This document shows positions 55,619 to 64,000 of a DNA stretch of 64,000 nucleotides, in pieces (the first letter of the stretch is position 1; each line of letters opens with the position of its first letter). The translations under genes and the position numbers were made by a program. The notes below the pieces were generated by a model, which was not told the origin of the DNA, made no database searches, and saw only the letters and a program-made list of their open reading frames with translations. Source of the DNA: Rhodococcus pyridinivorans (lineage in GTDB: Bacteria > Actinomycetota > Actinomycetes > Mycobacteriales > Mycobacteriaceae); the NCBI RefSeq assembly GCF_900105195.1, contig NZ_FNRX01000002.1, forward strand, positions 3,782,001 to 3,846,000. The letters are read 5' to 3'.

Positions 55619-56650
55619 TCATCGTGTGGAGCGTGACGCCGTGCGGCGCCGCACCGCGCCGGACAGCGCGACCGCGACCACCAGTGCGCCGCCGTAGAAC
55701 AACTGCTGGACGAAACTGGCGACACCGAGCATCTGCAGGCCGACCACCCCGGCGACGAGGAAGTACACCGCGACCAGCGTGCCGAACGCGTTGAAGCGGC
55801 CGGGGACGATCGCGGTGGCACCGAGGAAGGCCGCCGCGAAGGCCGGCAGCATGAACGACTGGCCGGAGGACGGGTCGGCGCCACCGAGCATGCCGGCGTA
55901 GACGATGCCGGCCAGAGCCGCGACGAGCGCGGAGGTGACGAGTGCGCCGCCGCGGATGCGGTCGACGTGCAGGCCGCTGAGTCGGGCCACCTGGGCACCG
56001 CGTCCGACGAAGAGCAGTCGGCGTCCGATCGGGGTGTACTGGAAGATTACTGCCATGATCAGCACCAGGGCGAGGGCGTAGTAGAACTGCAGCGACACCC
56101 CGAAGATGCGGGTGCCGATGGTCGCGTCGACGAGCGCGGAGTCGACACCGGTAACCGAGGTCGAGTCGGAGATCCACTGGACCACACCGAGGACGACGGT
56201 GCCGCTGCCGAGGGTCGCGATGAACGAATCGATCTGCAATCGCACGACCAGCAGTGCGTTGATCAGGCCGACGACGAGGCACGCGAGCACGGCGACAGCA
56301 ATGGCCGGCAGTAGCGACCAGCCGTGTTGCACGTTCAGCACCGCGATCGTCATGGCGGCCAGCGACATCGTCGACACGGCCGACAGGTCGAACTCGCCGG
56401 CGGTGAGCGGGACGATGAGCCCCAGGGCCAGGACGAGCAGGACGGCCTGGGAGCCGAGGATGTTCTGCAGGTTGTTGGCGGTCGGGTAGGTCTCGGGTCG
56501 CAGGGCACTGAACACGACGACGACGGCGATCAGCGCCAGGACGAGCGCGTACTTCTCGAACAGCGGACCGAGAGAGCGACGAGGGCGCGCGGGATCCGAT
56601 TCGGTAGATGCGGTTTTCGCGGTGTTGCTCTTGTCGATGGTGACGGACAT
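55619..56650 (-). CDS. ABC transporter permease, RbsC-like
   Basis: Inner-membrane permease of 343 residues, of the sugar/nucleoside BPD_transp_2 type. After a hydrophilic N-terminus, about ten membrane helices are visible (ALVLALIAVVVVFSALRPET, VLLVLALGLIVPLTAGEFDL, which carries the Gly-Glu-Phe-Asp-Leu motif of the family, GSGTVVLGVVQWI, and so on). The C-terminal AFLGATAIVPGRFNAFGTLV is the conserved EAA-like loop region. Its start overlaps the stop of the ATPase (TGATG). It should form the channel of the importer for the amide/ureide cluster upstream. Confidence 0.93.
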   Translation of the reverse strand: MSVTIDKSNTAKTASTESDPARPRRSLGPLFEKYALVLALIAVVVVFSALRPETYPTANNLQNILGSQAVLLVLALGLIVPLTAGEFDLSAVSTMSLAAMTIAVLNVQHGWSLLPAIAVAVLACLVVGLINALLVVRLQIDSFIATLGSGTVVLGVVQWISDSTSVTGVDSALVDATIGTRIFGVSLQFYYALALVLIMAVIFQYTPIGRRLLFVGRGAQVARLSGLHVDRIRGGALVTSALVAALAGIVYAGMLGGADPSSGQSFMLPAFAAAFLGATAIVPGRFNAFGTLVAVYFLVAGVVGLQMLGVASFVQQLFYGGALVVAVALSGAVRRRTASRSTR

Positions 56651-58188
56651 CAGGCGATCACTTCCTGTCGGGTCAGACCGAGAACACTGTCCGAGATGTG
56701 GTGTTTGGACAGGTTGTCGCCGGTGAGTTCGGCGACGACGTGTCCGTGGGAGAAGACGAGGACGCGGTCGCACAGGACCGACAGCTGCTCGTAGTCGGAG
56801 CTGGCGACGACGATGCCCGCTCCCCCACGTGCGGTCTCTCGCAACATCTCGAAGATGCGGGCGCGGGCACCGATGTCCACACCCTGGGTGGGTTCGGCGA
56901 GGAGCACCAGCACCGGGTCGGTCTGGAGCCACTTGCCGAGCAGAGCTTTCTGCTGGTTGCCGCCGGACAGCGACCCGTAGACGGCCTGCGGGTCCCGTGG
57001 CCGGACGTCGCAGTGCTCGGCGAGCGCGGTCGCGATGTCCTTCAGCGTTCGCGGTTTGACGAAGCCTGTACCGAGCACGGGCAGGGTGACGTTCTCGGCT
57101 ACGGTCAGCTCGGGTGCGCTGCCCTCGACCTTGCGGTCCGGCGGCACGTAGACGACCTTGCGGGCCAGCGCGTCGATCGGTGTCATCGCGGGCAGGTCCA
57201 CGCTGTCGTCGCCGACCGTCAGCCGTCCGCCACGAGGCTGCCGCGCCCCGTACAGGGCGGGCAGCACGTCGTCGTAGCCCGAGCCGGCGATGCCGGTGAG
57301 TCCGACGACCTCCCCGGGCCGCACGTCGAACCCGACACCGTCGACGGTGGTGGTCTCGAGGTCCTCGATCCGGGCGAGGGCGGGAACGTCCTCGAAGTCG
57401 CGGACGGGCCCGGCGACGCGCGGGTCGGCGGAGTCGAGACTGCGTCCGACGATGAGGTCGATGAGCGAGGTCGCGGTGAGGTCGCGGGTGCGGTGCGTGC
57501 CCTGCGACACCCCGTCGCGCAGCACGGTGACGCGGTCGGTGTGGTCGAGCACCTCGTCGAGATCGTGGGAGACGAACAGGACGGCGGCCTTCTTGTCGGC
57601 GACGATCTCGCGGACGACGGCGAACAGCAGGTCGGTGCCCTCGCGGGGCAGGAAGACCGTGGGTTCGTCGAGCACGAGCAGGGTGCGACGCTCCCCCAGT
57701 TCCTCGGTCGCTCGCAGGATCGCGAGGAGGGCACGTTCGGTCTCGTTCAGGCTCGACACCGGCGCCTCGGGATCGATGTGAAGTCCGAAGTGCTCGAACA
57801 GCGCTCGGGCGGTGCGCTTCTCGCGCCGCCACGAGATCCACGGTTTCGATCCGGCCACGACGGGTCCGACGCGGAGGTTCTCGACCACCGACAGATCGGG
57901 CACGAGGGCGAGGTCCTGGTGGACGAAGCTGATGCCGAGGTCGCGGAATCCGCCGGCCGGGACCGGCAGTGCCACGTCCCTGCCACGCACCTGCAGCGCG
58001 GCGCCGGGGTCGGGAGCGTGGAAGCCGGCGAGGACCTTGATGAGCGTGGACTTGCCCGAACCGTTCTCACCCAGCAGACCGTGCACCTCGCCGGCGTGGA
58101 TCGTCAGGCCGACCTTCTTCAGCACCGTGTGCTCACCGAAGGTCTTGGACAGACCGACGATGTTGACGATGGGATCAGGACTGCTCAC
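56650..58188 (-). CDS. Sugar-type ABC transporter ATPase (two nucleotide-binding domains), RbsA-like
   Basis: A 512-residue duplicated ATPase. The first domain has Walker A GENGSGKST, LALVPDLSVVENL and VLDEPTVFLP; the second has the degenerate Walker A-like GIAGSGYDDVLPALYG, signature SLSGGNQQKALLGKWL and VLLAEPTQGVDIGAR, as in RbsA where only one site is strong. In the first domain the signature is weak (SSLNETERALLAILRA rather than LSxxxxQ). The start is GTG, overlapping the binding-protein gene by 14 bp. It works with the downstream permease. Confidence 0.92.
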   Translation of the reverse strand: MSSPDPIVNIVGLSKTFGEHTVLKKVGLTIHAGEVHGLLGENGSGKSTLIKVLAGFHAPDPGAALQVRGRDVALPVPAGGFRDLGISFVHQDLALVPDLSVVENLRVGPVVAGSKPWISWRREKRTARALFEHFGLHIDPEAPVSSLNETERALLAILRATEELGERRTLLVLDEPTVFLPREGTDLLFAVVREIVADKKAAVLFVSHDLDEVLDHTDRVTVLRDGVSQGTHRTRDLTATSLIDLIVGRSLDSADPRVAGPVRDFEDVPALARIEDLETTTVDGVGFDVRPGEVVGLTGIAGSGYDDVLPALYGARQPRGGRLTVGDDSVDLPAMTPIDALARKVVYVPPDRKVEGSAPELTVAENVTLPVLGTGFVKPRTLKDIATALAEHCDVRPRDPQAVYGSLSGGNQQKALLGKWLQTDPVLVLLAEPTQGVDIGARARIFEMLRETARGGAGIVVASSDYEQLSVLCDRVLVFSHGHVVAELTGDNLSKHHISDSVLGLTRQEVIA

Positions 58189-59353
58189 TGGGCCCCCACA
58201 GTGCTTCGTAACCGGTGACGTAGGCCGTGCCATAGCCCTTGTCGGGCTGCGGCGGGGTGCCGGTCTCGTCGATGTTGTCGGCAGTGATGAGCTTGAGCGG
58301 GGTCTCCTGCGCACCGTTGGGGACTGGGTCGTAGCCGAGCAGGAGTCGACCGGCCTGGTCCATCGTCGCCCATGCGAGCCACGGGATGGATTCACCGACG
58401 TTCATGGTGACGATGCCGTCGTCCTGCTGGATCTTCAGGACTGCGGGGGTGCCGTTGACCGAGGAGATCTCGACCTGGCCGGTCTTGCCCGCGGCATTGA
58501 TGCCCGACTGGGCGTAGAGCGACATCGAGTCGTAGATGGGCAGGATGAAGTTGATGTTCGGGTCGGCGGAGAGCGCGGATTGCACCTCGGACTGGATCTT
58601 GGTGGCCCACTCCGTGACCGGGACGTTGACGATCTTGTAGGTGCACTTGGGGCAGTACTGTGCGATCTCGTCTTCCATCGCAGCGACCTCGGCCTTGGCC
58701 GGCGGAACCTCGTTGGAGGTGATGATGAGCGCGTTGCCCTCGCCTTCGGTGCGGTCGATCATCCAGTCGACGGTGAGCCGGTTGGCCTCGGAGAGCGGGG
58801 CGTCGGTGGTGGCGTCGATCAGTCCTTCGAGGTCGGTCGGCACCGGCTCGCCGCGCAGGATGGTATGGGTGAGCAGAACGGGAATCCCCGCAGCATCGGC
58901 TTTTTCGAGCGCCGGCTTGATGAGGGATGCGTCGACACCCTGCGACAGGATGATGAGATCGACCTTCTGGTTCACGGCCTGTTCGACACCGGTCGCCCAC
59001 TGGGCGGGCTGGCCCTGGTTCGTGTACTCGATCCAGGTGGCGCCGTAGCGTTCGGCGACCTTCTTCGATTCCTCGTCGACGGCGACGTTGTACGGGTTCT
59101 CGCTGTTGGTGGGGATCGCGAAGATCGTCTTGCCGGCGATGTCCTTCATCGGGAACGGCTCGGCCTCGAGCGTGAACTCCGGGTCCGCCTCGTACAGGGC
59201 GAGCTGGGCGCGGGCGTACTCGATTCCGGCGGTGACGTCGGCGTCGGACACGTCGCCGCCACCCGAGCCGACGCTGCTGCACGCGGCGAGACCGAAGACG
59301 GCCGAGAAGGCGAGCGCGGCGATCGCGGCGCGGCCGGGAAGGGAATGACGCAT
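58175..59353 (-). CDS. Lipid-anchored ABC substrate-binding protein (RbsB/periplasmic type)
   Basis: A 392-residue solute-binding lipoprotein. The signal peptide ends in the lipobox FGLAAC at Cys25, then a Gly-rich linker; two Rossmann-like lobes follow (KTIFAIPTNSENPYNVAVDE and DPNINFILPIYDSMSLYAQS), with the ILSQGVDASLIKPALEKADA segment typical of Peripla_BP_4. It delivers a small polar compound, probably the amide or ureide hydrolysed by the enzymes upstream, but could be a sugar or nucleoside. AGGAG precedes the ATG. The 131-bp gap before it has a TACATT -10-like element and may be a second promoter of the operon. Confidence 0.94.
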   Translation of the reverse strand: MRHSLPGRAAIAALAFSAVFGLAACSSVGSGGGDVSDADVTAGIEYARAQLALYEADPEFTLEAEPFPMKDIAGKTIFAIPTNSENPYNVAVDEESKKVAERYGATWIEYTNQGQPAQWATGVEQAVNQKVDLIILSQGVDASLIKPALEKADAAGIPVLLTHTILRGEPVPTDLEGLIDATTDAPLSEANRLTVDWMIDRTEGEGNALIITSNEVPPAKAEVAAMEDEIAQYCPKCTYKIVNVPVTEWATKIQSEVQSALSADPNINFILPIYDSMSLYAQSGINAAGKTGQVEISSVNGTPAVLKIQQDDGIVTMNVGESIPWLAWATMDQAGRLLLGYDPVPNGAQETPLKLITADNIDETGTPPQPDKGYGTAYVTGYEALWGPSEQS

Positions 59354-59484
59354 GGATTCTCCTGGGGGATGAGGAGTGTGCCGAAGAAGAAGCGGCCGCG
59401 TCGTTGCGGGACCGACTGGGAAGGCGATGACTTCGAATGTATCCGCATCGTGTTGCGTGCGCCGACATCCTTGGTTCGATCGTG

Positions 59485-60135
59485 TTAATTGCGTGCGGAA
59501 ATCGTCTCCAGGTACTCCTGTGCCCGGCCGAGCGGCCACACCTCTGCCATCTTCTGCTGCATGTCGAACAGGTTCGACGAATGGATCGCCGGATCACGAT
59601 CTCCCACAGCATCTTCCACGACGATCGGAACGAAGCCGTGCTGCATCGCATCCAGTGTCGTCGCGCGGACGCACCCGCTGGTGGACAACCCCGCGATGAG
59701 CACGGTGTCCACGCCGAGCGACGTGAGGTGCGAATTGAGAGTGGTCCCGAAGAACGCGCTCGGATACTTCTTCGTCACCAGCATTTCCGCGCACGTCGGT
59801 TCGAGACCCTCGATCAACTCCCCGTACGGACTGCCTTCGCAGAACGCGACGAGGGTGCCCGACTTCTTGAAGAACACCCCGGCGTCGGCACCGTCGGCGC
59901 GCAGGCGAACCTCGGTGATCACCACCGGGATTCCGGCCTCGCGCGCGGAAGTGAGCAGGGTGCGCATCGCCTCGACGTTCTCCTCCACCCCTGCATACAG
60001 CGGGGAGTCGGGATCGATGTAGGCACGGGCGGGATCGACGACGACCAGCGCAGGACGGGTTCCGGGCTGGAGCTCCTGCCCGAAACCGGCGCGGGCGTAG
60101 TCGGCGGCCTGTTCTGCACGATCGACGATGGTCAT
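59485..60135 (-). CDS. Cysteine hydrolase, isochorismatase/N-carbamoylsarcosine amidase family
   Basis: A 216-residue enzyme with the Asp-Lys-Cys triad of the family: PALVVVDPARAYIDP supplies Asp, VTKKYPSAFFGT the Lys, and GLSTSGCVRAT the nucleophile Cys. The TSGCVRAT context with DAVGD is characteristic of N-carbamoylsarcosine amidase, biuret hydrolase and similar amidohydrolases rather than of true isochorismatase. Its ATG overlaps the MFS stop (ATGA). It belongs to a set of three amide-cleaving enzymes and should remove ammonia from a carbamoyl or amide intermediate. The exact substrate is unknown. Confidence 0.92.
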   Translation of the reverse strand: MTIVDRAEQAADYARAGFGQELQPGTRPALVVVDPARAYIDPDSPLYAGVEENVEAMRTLLTSAREAGIPVVITEVRLRADGADAGVFFKKSGTLVAFCEGSPYGELIEGLEPTCAEMLVTKKYPSAFFGTTLNSHLTSLGVDTVLIAGLSTSGCVRATTLDAMQHGFVPIVVEDAVGDRDPAIHSSNLFDMQQKMAEVWPLGRAQEYLETISARN

Positions 60136-61619
60136 GCGGACTCCTTCAGTGGGGTGACGGATTCGAGGGTGTGGACGGTCGCGGCCGGATTCCGGCGCGG
60201 AAAGGCGAGACACACGCCGACACCGAGCAGGGCGACGACGGCGAGCGCGATGCCGACCGCTCGCACGTTGTCGACGAACCGCGCCACCTCCGCACTGCCG
60301 AGCGTGCCGAGAGTCCCGCCGTAGGCAGCCTGGCGGGCAGCGGCGCTGAGGCCGGCAGTAGCGAAGACGAGCGCCAGCGCGGTGCTGAGCAGGTAGCCGA
60401 CGTTCTGCAGGGTCGAGCGCAGCCCGTTGGCGATGCCACGGCGGTCCGCGGGGGCGGTGAGCATCAATGCGCTGGTGCTCGGTGTCATGAACAGTCCGGT
60501 GCCGCAACCGAGTACGAACAGGAAAGGCGCGGTCGCCCCGAGCGGGCCGCCGTCCGGCGACAACAACAGTGCCACTCCGAGCAGACCGACGGCGTTGAGT
60601 CCCATGCCGGTCGCGGTGAGCGTGCGAGGACTGAAACGCAGCATCAGGGATCCCGCTGCTGCCGCGGCGACGACGGTGCCGATCGCGACCGGCATCACCA
60701 GCGCACCCGCGGCGACCGCGGAAATTCCGCTCACCGCCTGCCCGTACAGCGACACGAGCAGCGTCACGGCGTAGGTGGCGATCGCATTGACGAGCACCGC
60801 GGCGAGAACGAGCGCGATACCTCGGTCGCGGAACAACGACAGGTCGACGAGCGGATGGGTCCGTCTGATCTGCACCGCGACGAATGCCCCGGCGAGGACG
60901 AGGCTCGCCGTGCCGCACGTCCAGGGCAACCAGGGCATCGAACCGACGCCCGGGGTGAGAGCCAGGACGACCGCGGCGAGCAGCGCAGTGGACAGCACCG
61001 CGCCGGAGACATCGAAGGGCTCCCGGGTCACCGCCCTGGAGGGACTGCGCGGAATCACCGCGATCGACGCGGCGATCGCGAGCAACCCCACGGGCAGCAC
61101 CACGACGAACAACCCACGCCACCCGAAGACCGCGGTGGCGGCACCGCCGATCACCGGTCCCACCACCTGCGCGACGGCCGCGACCGTCGCGTTCCAGCCC
61201 AGCGCCCGACCGAGGGTCCGCGGCGGGAAGGTGTCGGTGAGCAGCGCCGTGTTGTTCGTGACGATGGCAGCCGCCCCGGCTCCCTGGAGCACGCGAGCCG
61301 CGACGAGCCAACCCGCCGAGGGCGCCAGCATGCACAGTCCCGTCGCGACGGTGAAGGTGATCAGTCCTGCGAGGTAGAGCGGTCGTCGTCCGATGATGTC
61401 GGCGAGCCGGCCGAACACCAGGATCAGGGCGGTCGTGACGAGCATGTAGCCGAGCAGGATCCACGTCGACTGGGCGCCGGAGGCATCGAGTTCGCGTGCG
61501 ACCGTGGGCAGTGCGACGGTCAACCCGCTCAGGCTGAGGAACACCGCGACGACCCCGATGCTCGTCGCCGAAAATACCCGCCACGGATGCGGATGACGCT
61601 GCGGGGCCAGGCTATCCAT
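60132..61619 (-). CDS. MFS transporter (DHA2-like, 14 helices)
   Basis: A full-length 495-residue major facilitator. The N-terminal helix FSATSIGVVAVFLSLSGLTV, motif A GRLADIIGRRPLYLAGL, motif C-like VGPVIGGAATAVFGWRGLFV and the late FLFVLGCGTGLFMTPSTSAL are present; about 14 hydrophobic segments can be counted. Placed between an amidase and a cysteine hydrolase, it probably exports or imports the same pathway's compounds, or exports a product. Its ATG is in the first copy of a 16-bp direct repeat whose second copy holds the amidase stop. Confidence 0.92.
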   Translation of the reverse strand: MDSLAPQRHPHPWRVFSATSIGVVAVFLSLSGLTVALPTVARELDASGAQSTWILLGYMLVTTALILVFGRLADIIGRRPLYLAGLITFTVATGLCMLAPSAGWLVAARVLQGAGAAAIVTNNTALLTDTFPPRTLGRALGWNATVAAVAQVVGPVIGGAATAVFGWRGLFVVVLPVGLLAIAASIAVIPRSPSRAVTREPFDVSGAVLSTALLAAVVLALTPGVGSMPWLPWTCGTASLVLAGAFVAVQIRRTHPLVDLSLFRDRGIALVLAAVLVNAIATYAVTLLVSLYGQAVSGISAVAAGALVMPVAIGTVVAAAAAGSLMLRFSPRTLTATGMGLNAVGLLGVALLLSPDGGPLGATAPFLFVLGCGTGLFMTPSTSALMLTAPADRRGIANGLRSTLQNVGYLLSTALALVFATAGLSAAARQAAYGGTLGTLGSAEVARFVDNVRAVGIALAVVALLGVGVCLAFPRRNPAATVHTLESVTPLKESA

Positions 61620-61641
61620 CGGCACGGCTATCCATCGGCAC
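61610..61641 (-). repeat. 16-bp perfect tandem direct repeat at a gene junction
   Basis: GGCTATCCATCGGCAC occurs twice in tandem. One copy carries the MFS start codon and the other the amidase stop codon, so the duplication has separated what was probably an overlapping stop-start. Confidence 0.85.
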
Positions 61642-63280
61642 GGCGGTCGTGGACATCGGTGACGGACTGCAGCACCTGCGCCAGGCGCAAGCACGTGTCG
61701 TCCGCCCACGGCCGTCCCACCAATTGCACACCGACCGGCATCCCGTCGGAGAAACCCGCGGGCGCCATGACGGCGGGCAGGCCGAGATAGTCGAACAGCC
61801 CCGTGTTGCGGCCGACGATCGACTGCATCGGGTACCGCACGCCGTCGATCTCCATCGTCACGTCCGACAATCGCGCCGCCGTGGCGCCGATACCCGGCGT
61901 GACGAGCACATCGATACCCGCGGTGTCGAAAGCGCGGATCGCGTCCTGCTGGGCGAGCGTGCGCCGGCGCACCGACCGCAGATAGTCCACCGCCGAGGGC
62001 ACGAGTCCGCGCGCGATCCGCACCTGCGTGCCGACGTCGTACAGGGCGAACTTCTCGAGGGCGCCCTCCTGATTGGAGGCGAGCTCGCAGGTCATGACGA
62101 TCGTGACGTCGTCGTGGAGCTGGTGGGCCTCCGGGATGTCGACGGACACGATCTCCGCGCCGAGGGTGCGGAAGGTGTCCACGACGGTCTCCCAGGCGGC
62201 GAGCACGCCGGCGTCGCACAGCTCGGTGAACCAGGTCGTAGGGACACCGAGGCGAACACCGGCCAGGGACGGTGCCGCGGCGGTTCCCGCGGCGACGAGT
62301 CCGTCCTGCACCTGCTGTGCTGTCTCGTCCGGTACGGCAGCCGGGTCGTAACCGTCCGGCCCGGCTAGCACCTCGAGGGCGAGCCGCAGGTCGGCCGCGG
62401 AACGTGCCATGGGACCGATGTGGTCGAGGGTCCACGACAACGACGCGACGCCGGTGCGCGGCACGAGACCGTAGGTGGGCTTGATTCCGGTGAGATTGCA
62501 CAGGGCGCTGGGCACCCGGATGGATCCACCGGTGTCGGTGCCGAGGGCGAGCGGGACGAGTCGCTCGGCGAGGGCGCCGGCCGAACCGGTCGACGATCCT
62601 CCCGTCCATCGGTTCCGGTCCCACGGATTGGTCACGGCACCGTAGCGTGCGTTGTGCGGTGCACCGCAGGCGAACTCGGTGGTGGCGGTCATGAGCACGG
62701 GGATGGCTCCGGCCGCGCGGAGGCGGGCTACGACGGTCGCGTCGGTCGCCGCGATGCGGTCGCCGGTGGTGCGTGAGCCCGCGGTGACGGGCGCCCCGGC
62801 CACGTCGATGATGTCCTTGACGGCGAAGAAGACGCCCTCGAGCGGGCGTGCGGTGCCGGTGCTCCACCGTCGGTCCGAGTCCGCGGCCGCGCCGTCGGCA
62901 CCGTCGATCACGGCGAGGACGGCCCCACCGGACAGTTCCGGGTCGCTCCATCGGGCCCGCAGCGCGGTGAGAACGTCGGTGGGGGTGGTCGCGCCGGACC
63001 GGTAGGCGGCGAGCAGGTCGAGGACGCCGAGTTCGTGTACGGGCGTGTCGGTACGGACGGCGTGGGCGGGTGCCTCGATCGGCGAGGCCGGGACGGGACT
63101 TGCCGCCAGCAACGCGGTGGAATGCGCCGGCTCGCAGGCCGGACCGTCCGGCACCGAGGCCAGGGGCGTGCGTCGCCCTGCCGCGAGAAGCGGCTCCATG
63201 TCGGCGCGAGCCTGCGGGAGCAGGTCGTCGACGGTCGTGGCCGATGCGGCGGTGAGGTCGGGATAGTCGGTGGTGGTCAT
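61628..63280 (-). CDS. Amidase (amidase signature family)
   Basis: Amidase-signature enzyme of 550 residues with the Ser-cisSer-Lys triad: Lys in FFAVKDIIDVAG, the Gly/Ser-rich stretch TGGSSTGSAGALA and nucleophile Ser in LALGTDTGGSIRVPSAL. An unusual N-terminal extension of about 85 residues (MTTTDYPDLTAASATTVDDL...) precedes the core and is absent from most short amidases. It cleaves a primary or ureido amide; allophanate-hydrolase-like chemistry is possible given the neighbours. The start overlaps the nitrilase-family stop by ATGA. It is the second gene of the visible operon. Confidence 0.92.
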   Translation of the reverse strand: MTTTDYPDLTAASATTVDDLLPQARADMEPLLAAGRRTPLASVPDGPACEPAHSTALLAASPVPASPIEAPAHAVRTDTPVHELGVLDLLAAYRSGATTPTDVLTALRARWSDPELSGGAVLAVIDGADGAAADSDRRWSTGTARPLEGVFFAVKDIIDVAGAPVTAGSRTTGDRIAATDATVVARLRAAGAIPVLMTATTEFACGAPHNARYGAVTNPWDRNRWTGGSSTGSAGALAERLVPLALGTDTGGSIRVPSALCNLTGIKPTYGLVPRTGVASLSWTLDHIGPMARSAADLRLALEVLAGPDGYDPAAVPDETAQQVQDGLVAAGTAAAPSLAGVRLGVPTTWFTELCDAGVLAAWETVVDTFRTLGAEIVSVDIPEAHQLHDDVTIVMTCELASNQEGALEKFALYDVGTQVRIARGLVPSAVDYLRSVRRRTLAQQDAIRAFDTAGIDVLVTPGIGATAARLSDVTMEIDGVRYPMQSIVGRNTGLFDYLGLPAVMAPAGFSDGMPVGVQLVGRPWADDTCLRLAQVLQSVTDVHDRRADG

Positions 63281-64000
63281 CGGAGCACCTCCGTCGTCGC
63301 GGAGGCCGGCCGAGGCAGCGGGGCCGGCCGCACCGTGCCGGTGGTGAGGTCGGCGAGCAGGCGCAGCACGTCCGGGCGCCGGTCCCGCATCAGCGGGAAG
63401 GCGGCGCGTTGCGTGGGGACCGCGTCGAGATCGAGGGTGAACCGCAACGTCTCCCCCGCACGATGGGCCGGGGCCTGGGCGACGATCGCACCGTTGGGGG
63501 CGATCACGCACGACAGGCCGAAGTAGTCGACCGTGACCCCGTTGAGGGTCTCCGGGCCGGCGCGGTTGGCCGCGACGATCCACATCTGAGATTCGAGGGC
63601 GCGGGTCTGCAGTTCGGCGAGGAAGAGGTCCTCGCGGGTGCCGAGCGACGAGACGATCGCGAGCATCACCTCGGCGCCGAGTGCACGGGCGACCGCCCAG
63701 TTCTCGGGGAACGTGCGGTCGTAGCAGATGACGCAACCGAAGCGGGTGCCGAAGGCGTCGACGGTCGCGGGCGCCTGCCCGGGCGCGAAGTGATACTTCT
63801 CGTCGATGTCGACGTCGCCGACCTTGCTCGCCGGCAGCGACAGTTTCCGGTAGGCGGGCAGTGTTCCGCCGTCGGGGGTGCGCCAGCTCAGGATCTCGCC
63901 GGTGGCGTCGATCATGACGACGGAGTTGTGGGTGACGTCGTGGGCGGTACGTTCGAAGACACCGAAGGCGATGGCGCATCCGAGTTCTCGCGCGAGTGCG
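63277..64000 (-). CDS. Carbon-nitrogen hydrolase (nitrilase superfamily), N-terminus cut by window edge
   Basis: About 240 C-terminal residues of an amidohydrolase. The catalytic Lys is in YRKLSLPAS and the nucleophile Cys in FGCVICYDRTFPENW; the first catalytic Glu lies beyond the window, upstream of the visible ALARELGCAIAFGVFERT. Sequence after the Cys (SQMWIVAANRAG) is typical of N-carbamoyl-amino-acid or aliphatic amidases. Its stop overlaps the amidase start by ATGA. It is the upstream end of the visible amide-utilisation operon, whose promoter must lie to the right. Confidence 0.92.
   Translation of the reverse strand, partial: ALARELGCAIAFGVFERTAHDVTHNSVVMIDATGEILSWRTPDGGTLPAYRKLSLPASKVGDVDIDEKYHFAPGQAPATVDAFGTRFGCVICYDRTFPENWAVARALGAEVMLAIVSSLGTREDLFLAELQTRALESQMWIVAANRAGPETLNGVTVDYFGLSCVIAPNGAIVAQAPAHRAGETLRFTLDLDAVPTQRAAFPLMRDRRPDVLRLLADLTTGTVRPAPLPRPASATTEVLR

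Overview
The window is high-GC, gene-dense chromosome from an actinomycete of the order Mycobacteriales, most likely Rhodococcus. The evidence is two mycothiol-dependent-isomerase-type proteins, a deazaflavin-type PPOX oxidoreductase, an EF-G2-like GTPase, an Rv2325c/Rv2326c-like ECF transporter pair, a FadD15-type acyl-CoA ligase, a mycobacterial-DinB2-like polymerase, frequent GTG starts, ATGA/GTGA stop-start overlaps and several starts that look leaderless. No tRNA, rRNA, CRISPR array, insertion sequence or prophage was seen. Genus and species are inferred from gene content, not proven.

Layout. 1-3.6 kb: truncated ABC ATPase with its TetR regulator, a type B carboxylesterase, and a small adenylation-domain-like protein. 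3.9-9.2 kb: an HSL-type hydrolase, a fumarate-reductase-like flavoprotein plus two-cluster ferredoxin, a YbjN-like protein and a macro-domain protein. 9.2-13.7 kb: malQ, then a MarR regulator overlapping a long-chain acyl-CoA ligase. 13.9-20.8 kb: a three-gene SMC-type plasmid-defence operon (Wadjet/Ept JetA-JetB-JetC) that ends at a 40-bp perfect palindrome with no JetD nuclease gene. 20.9-26.3 kb: thiolase, a PH-like membrane protein, a chorismate-mutase-fold protein, a degenerate SDR and an aldehyde dehydrogenase. 26.6-33.9 kb: an oversized glutamate-synthase-like protein translationally coupled to a diflavin NADPH reductase. 34.0-39.9 kb: EF-G2, PIG-L deacetylase, SRPBCC protein, a small charged protein behind a SigF-type promoter, iron alcohol dehydrogenase, and ADP-ribosylglycohydrolase divergent from an NrtR-like regulator around an 18-bp dyad. 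40.7-49.2 kb: a frameshifted psuG, DinB-fold enzymes, AraC regulator, PPOX and nitroreductase-like proteins, an MFS pump and a decayed flavin-reductase gene pair, then a DedA protein. 49.2-53.1 kb: an ECF transporter (EcfT plus a three-part membrane/ATPase fusion) and a DinB polymerase. 53.2-55.5 kb: an operon of FMN reductase, flavin reductase and ribBA. 55.6-64 kb: a coupled minus-strand cluster of nitrilase-family amidohydrolase, amidase, MFS transporter, cysteine hydrolase and an RbsABC-like importer, probably for uptake and stepwise hydrolysis of an amide or ureide.

The most notable systems are the JetABC operon without JetD and the glutamate-synthase-like/diflavin-reductase pair, in which a CysJ-type reductase sits where GltD normally does. 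Next come the NrtR/ADP-ribosylglycohydrolase pair and the duplicated flavin-reductase cassette, one copy intact inside the riboflavin operon and the other eroded by an in-frame deletion. Most genes look like stable core chromosome; the Jet operon is the clearest accessory element.
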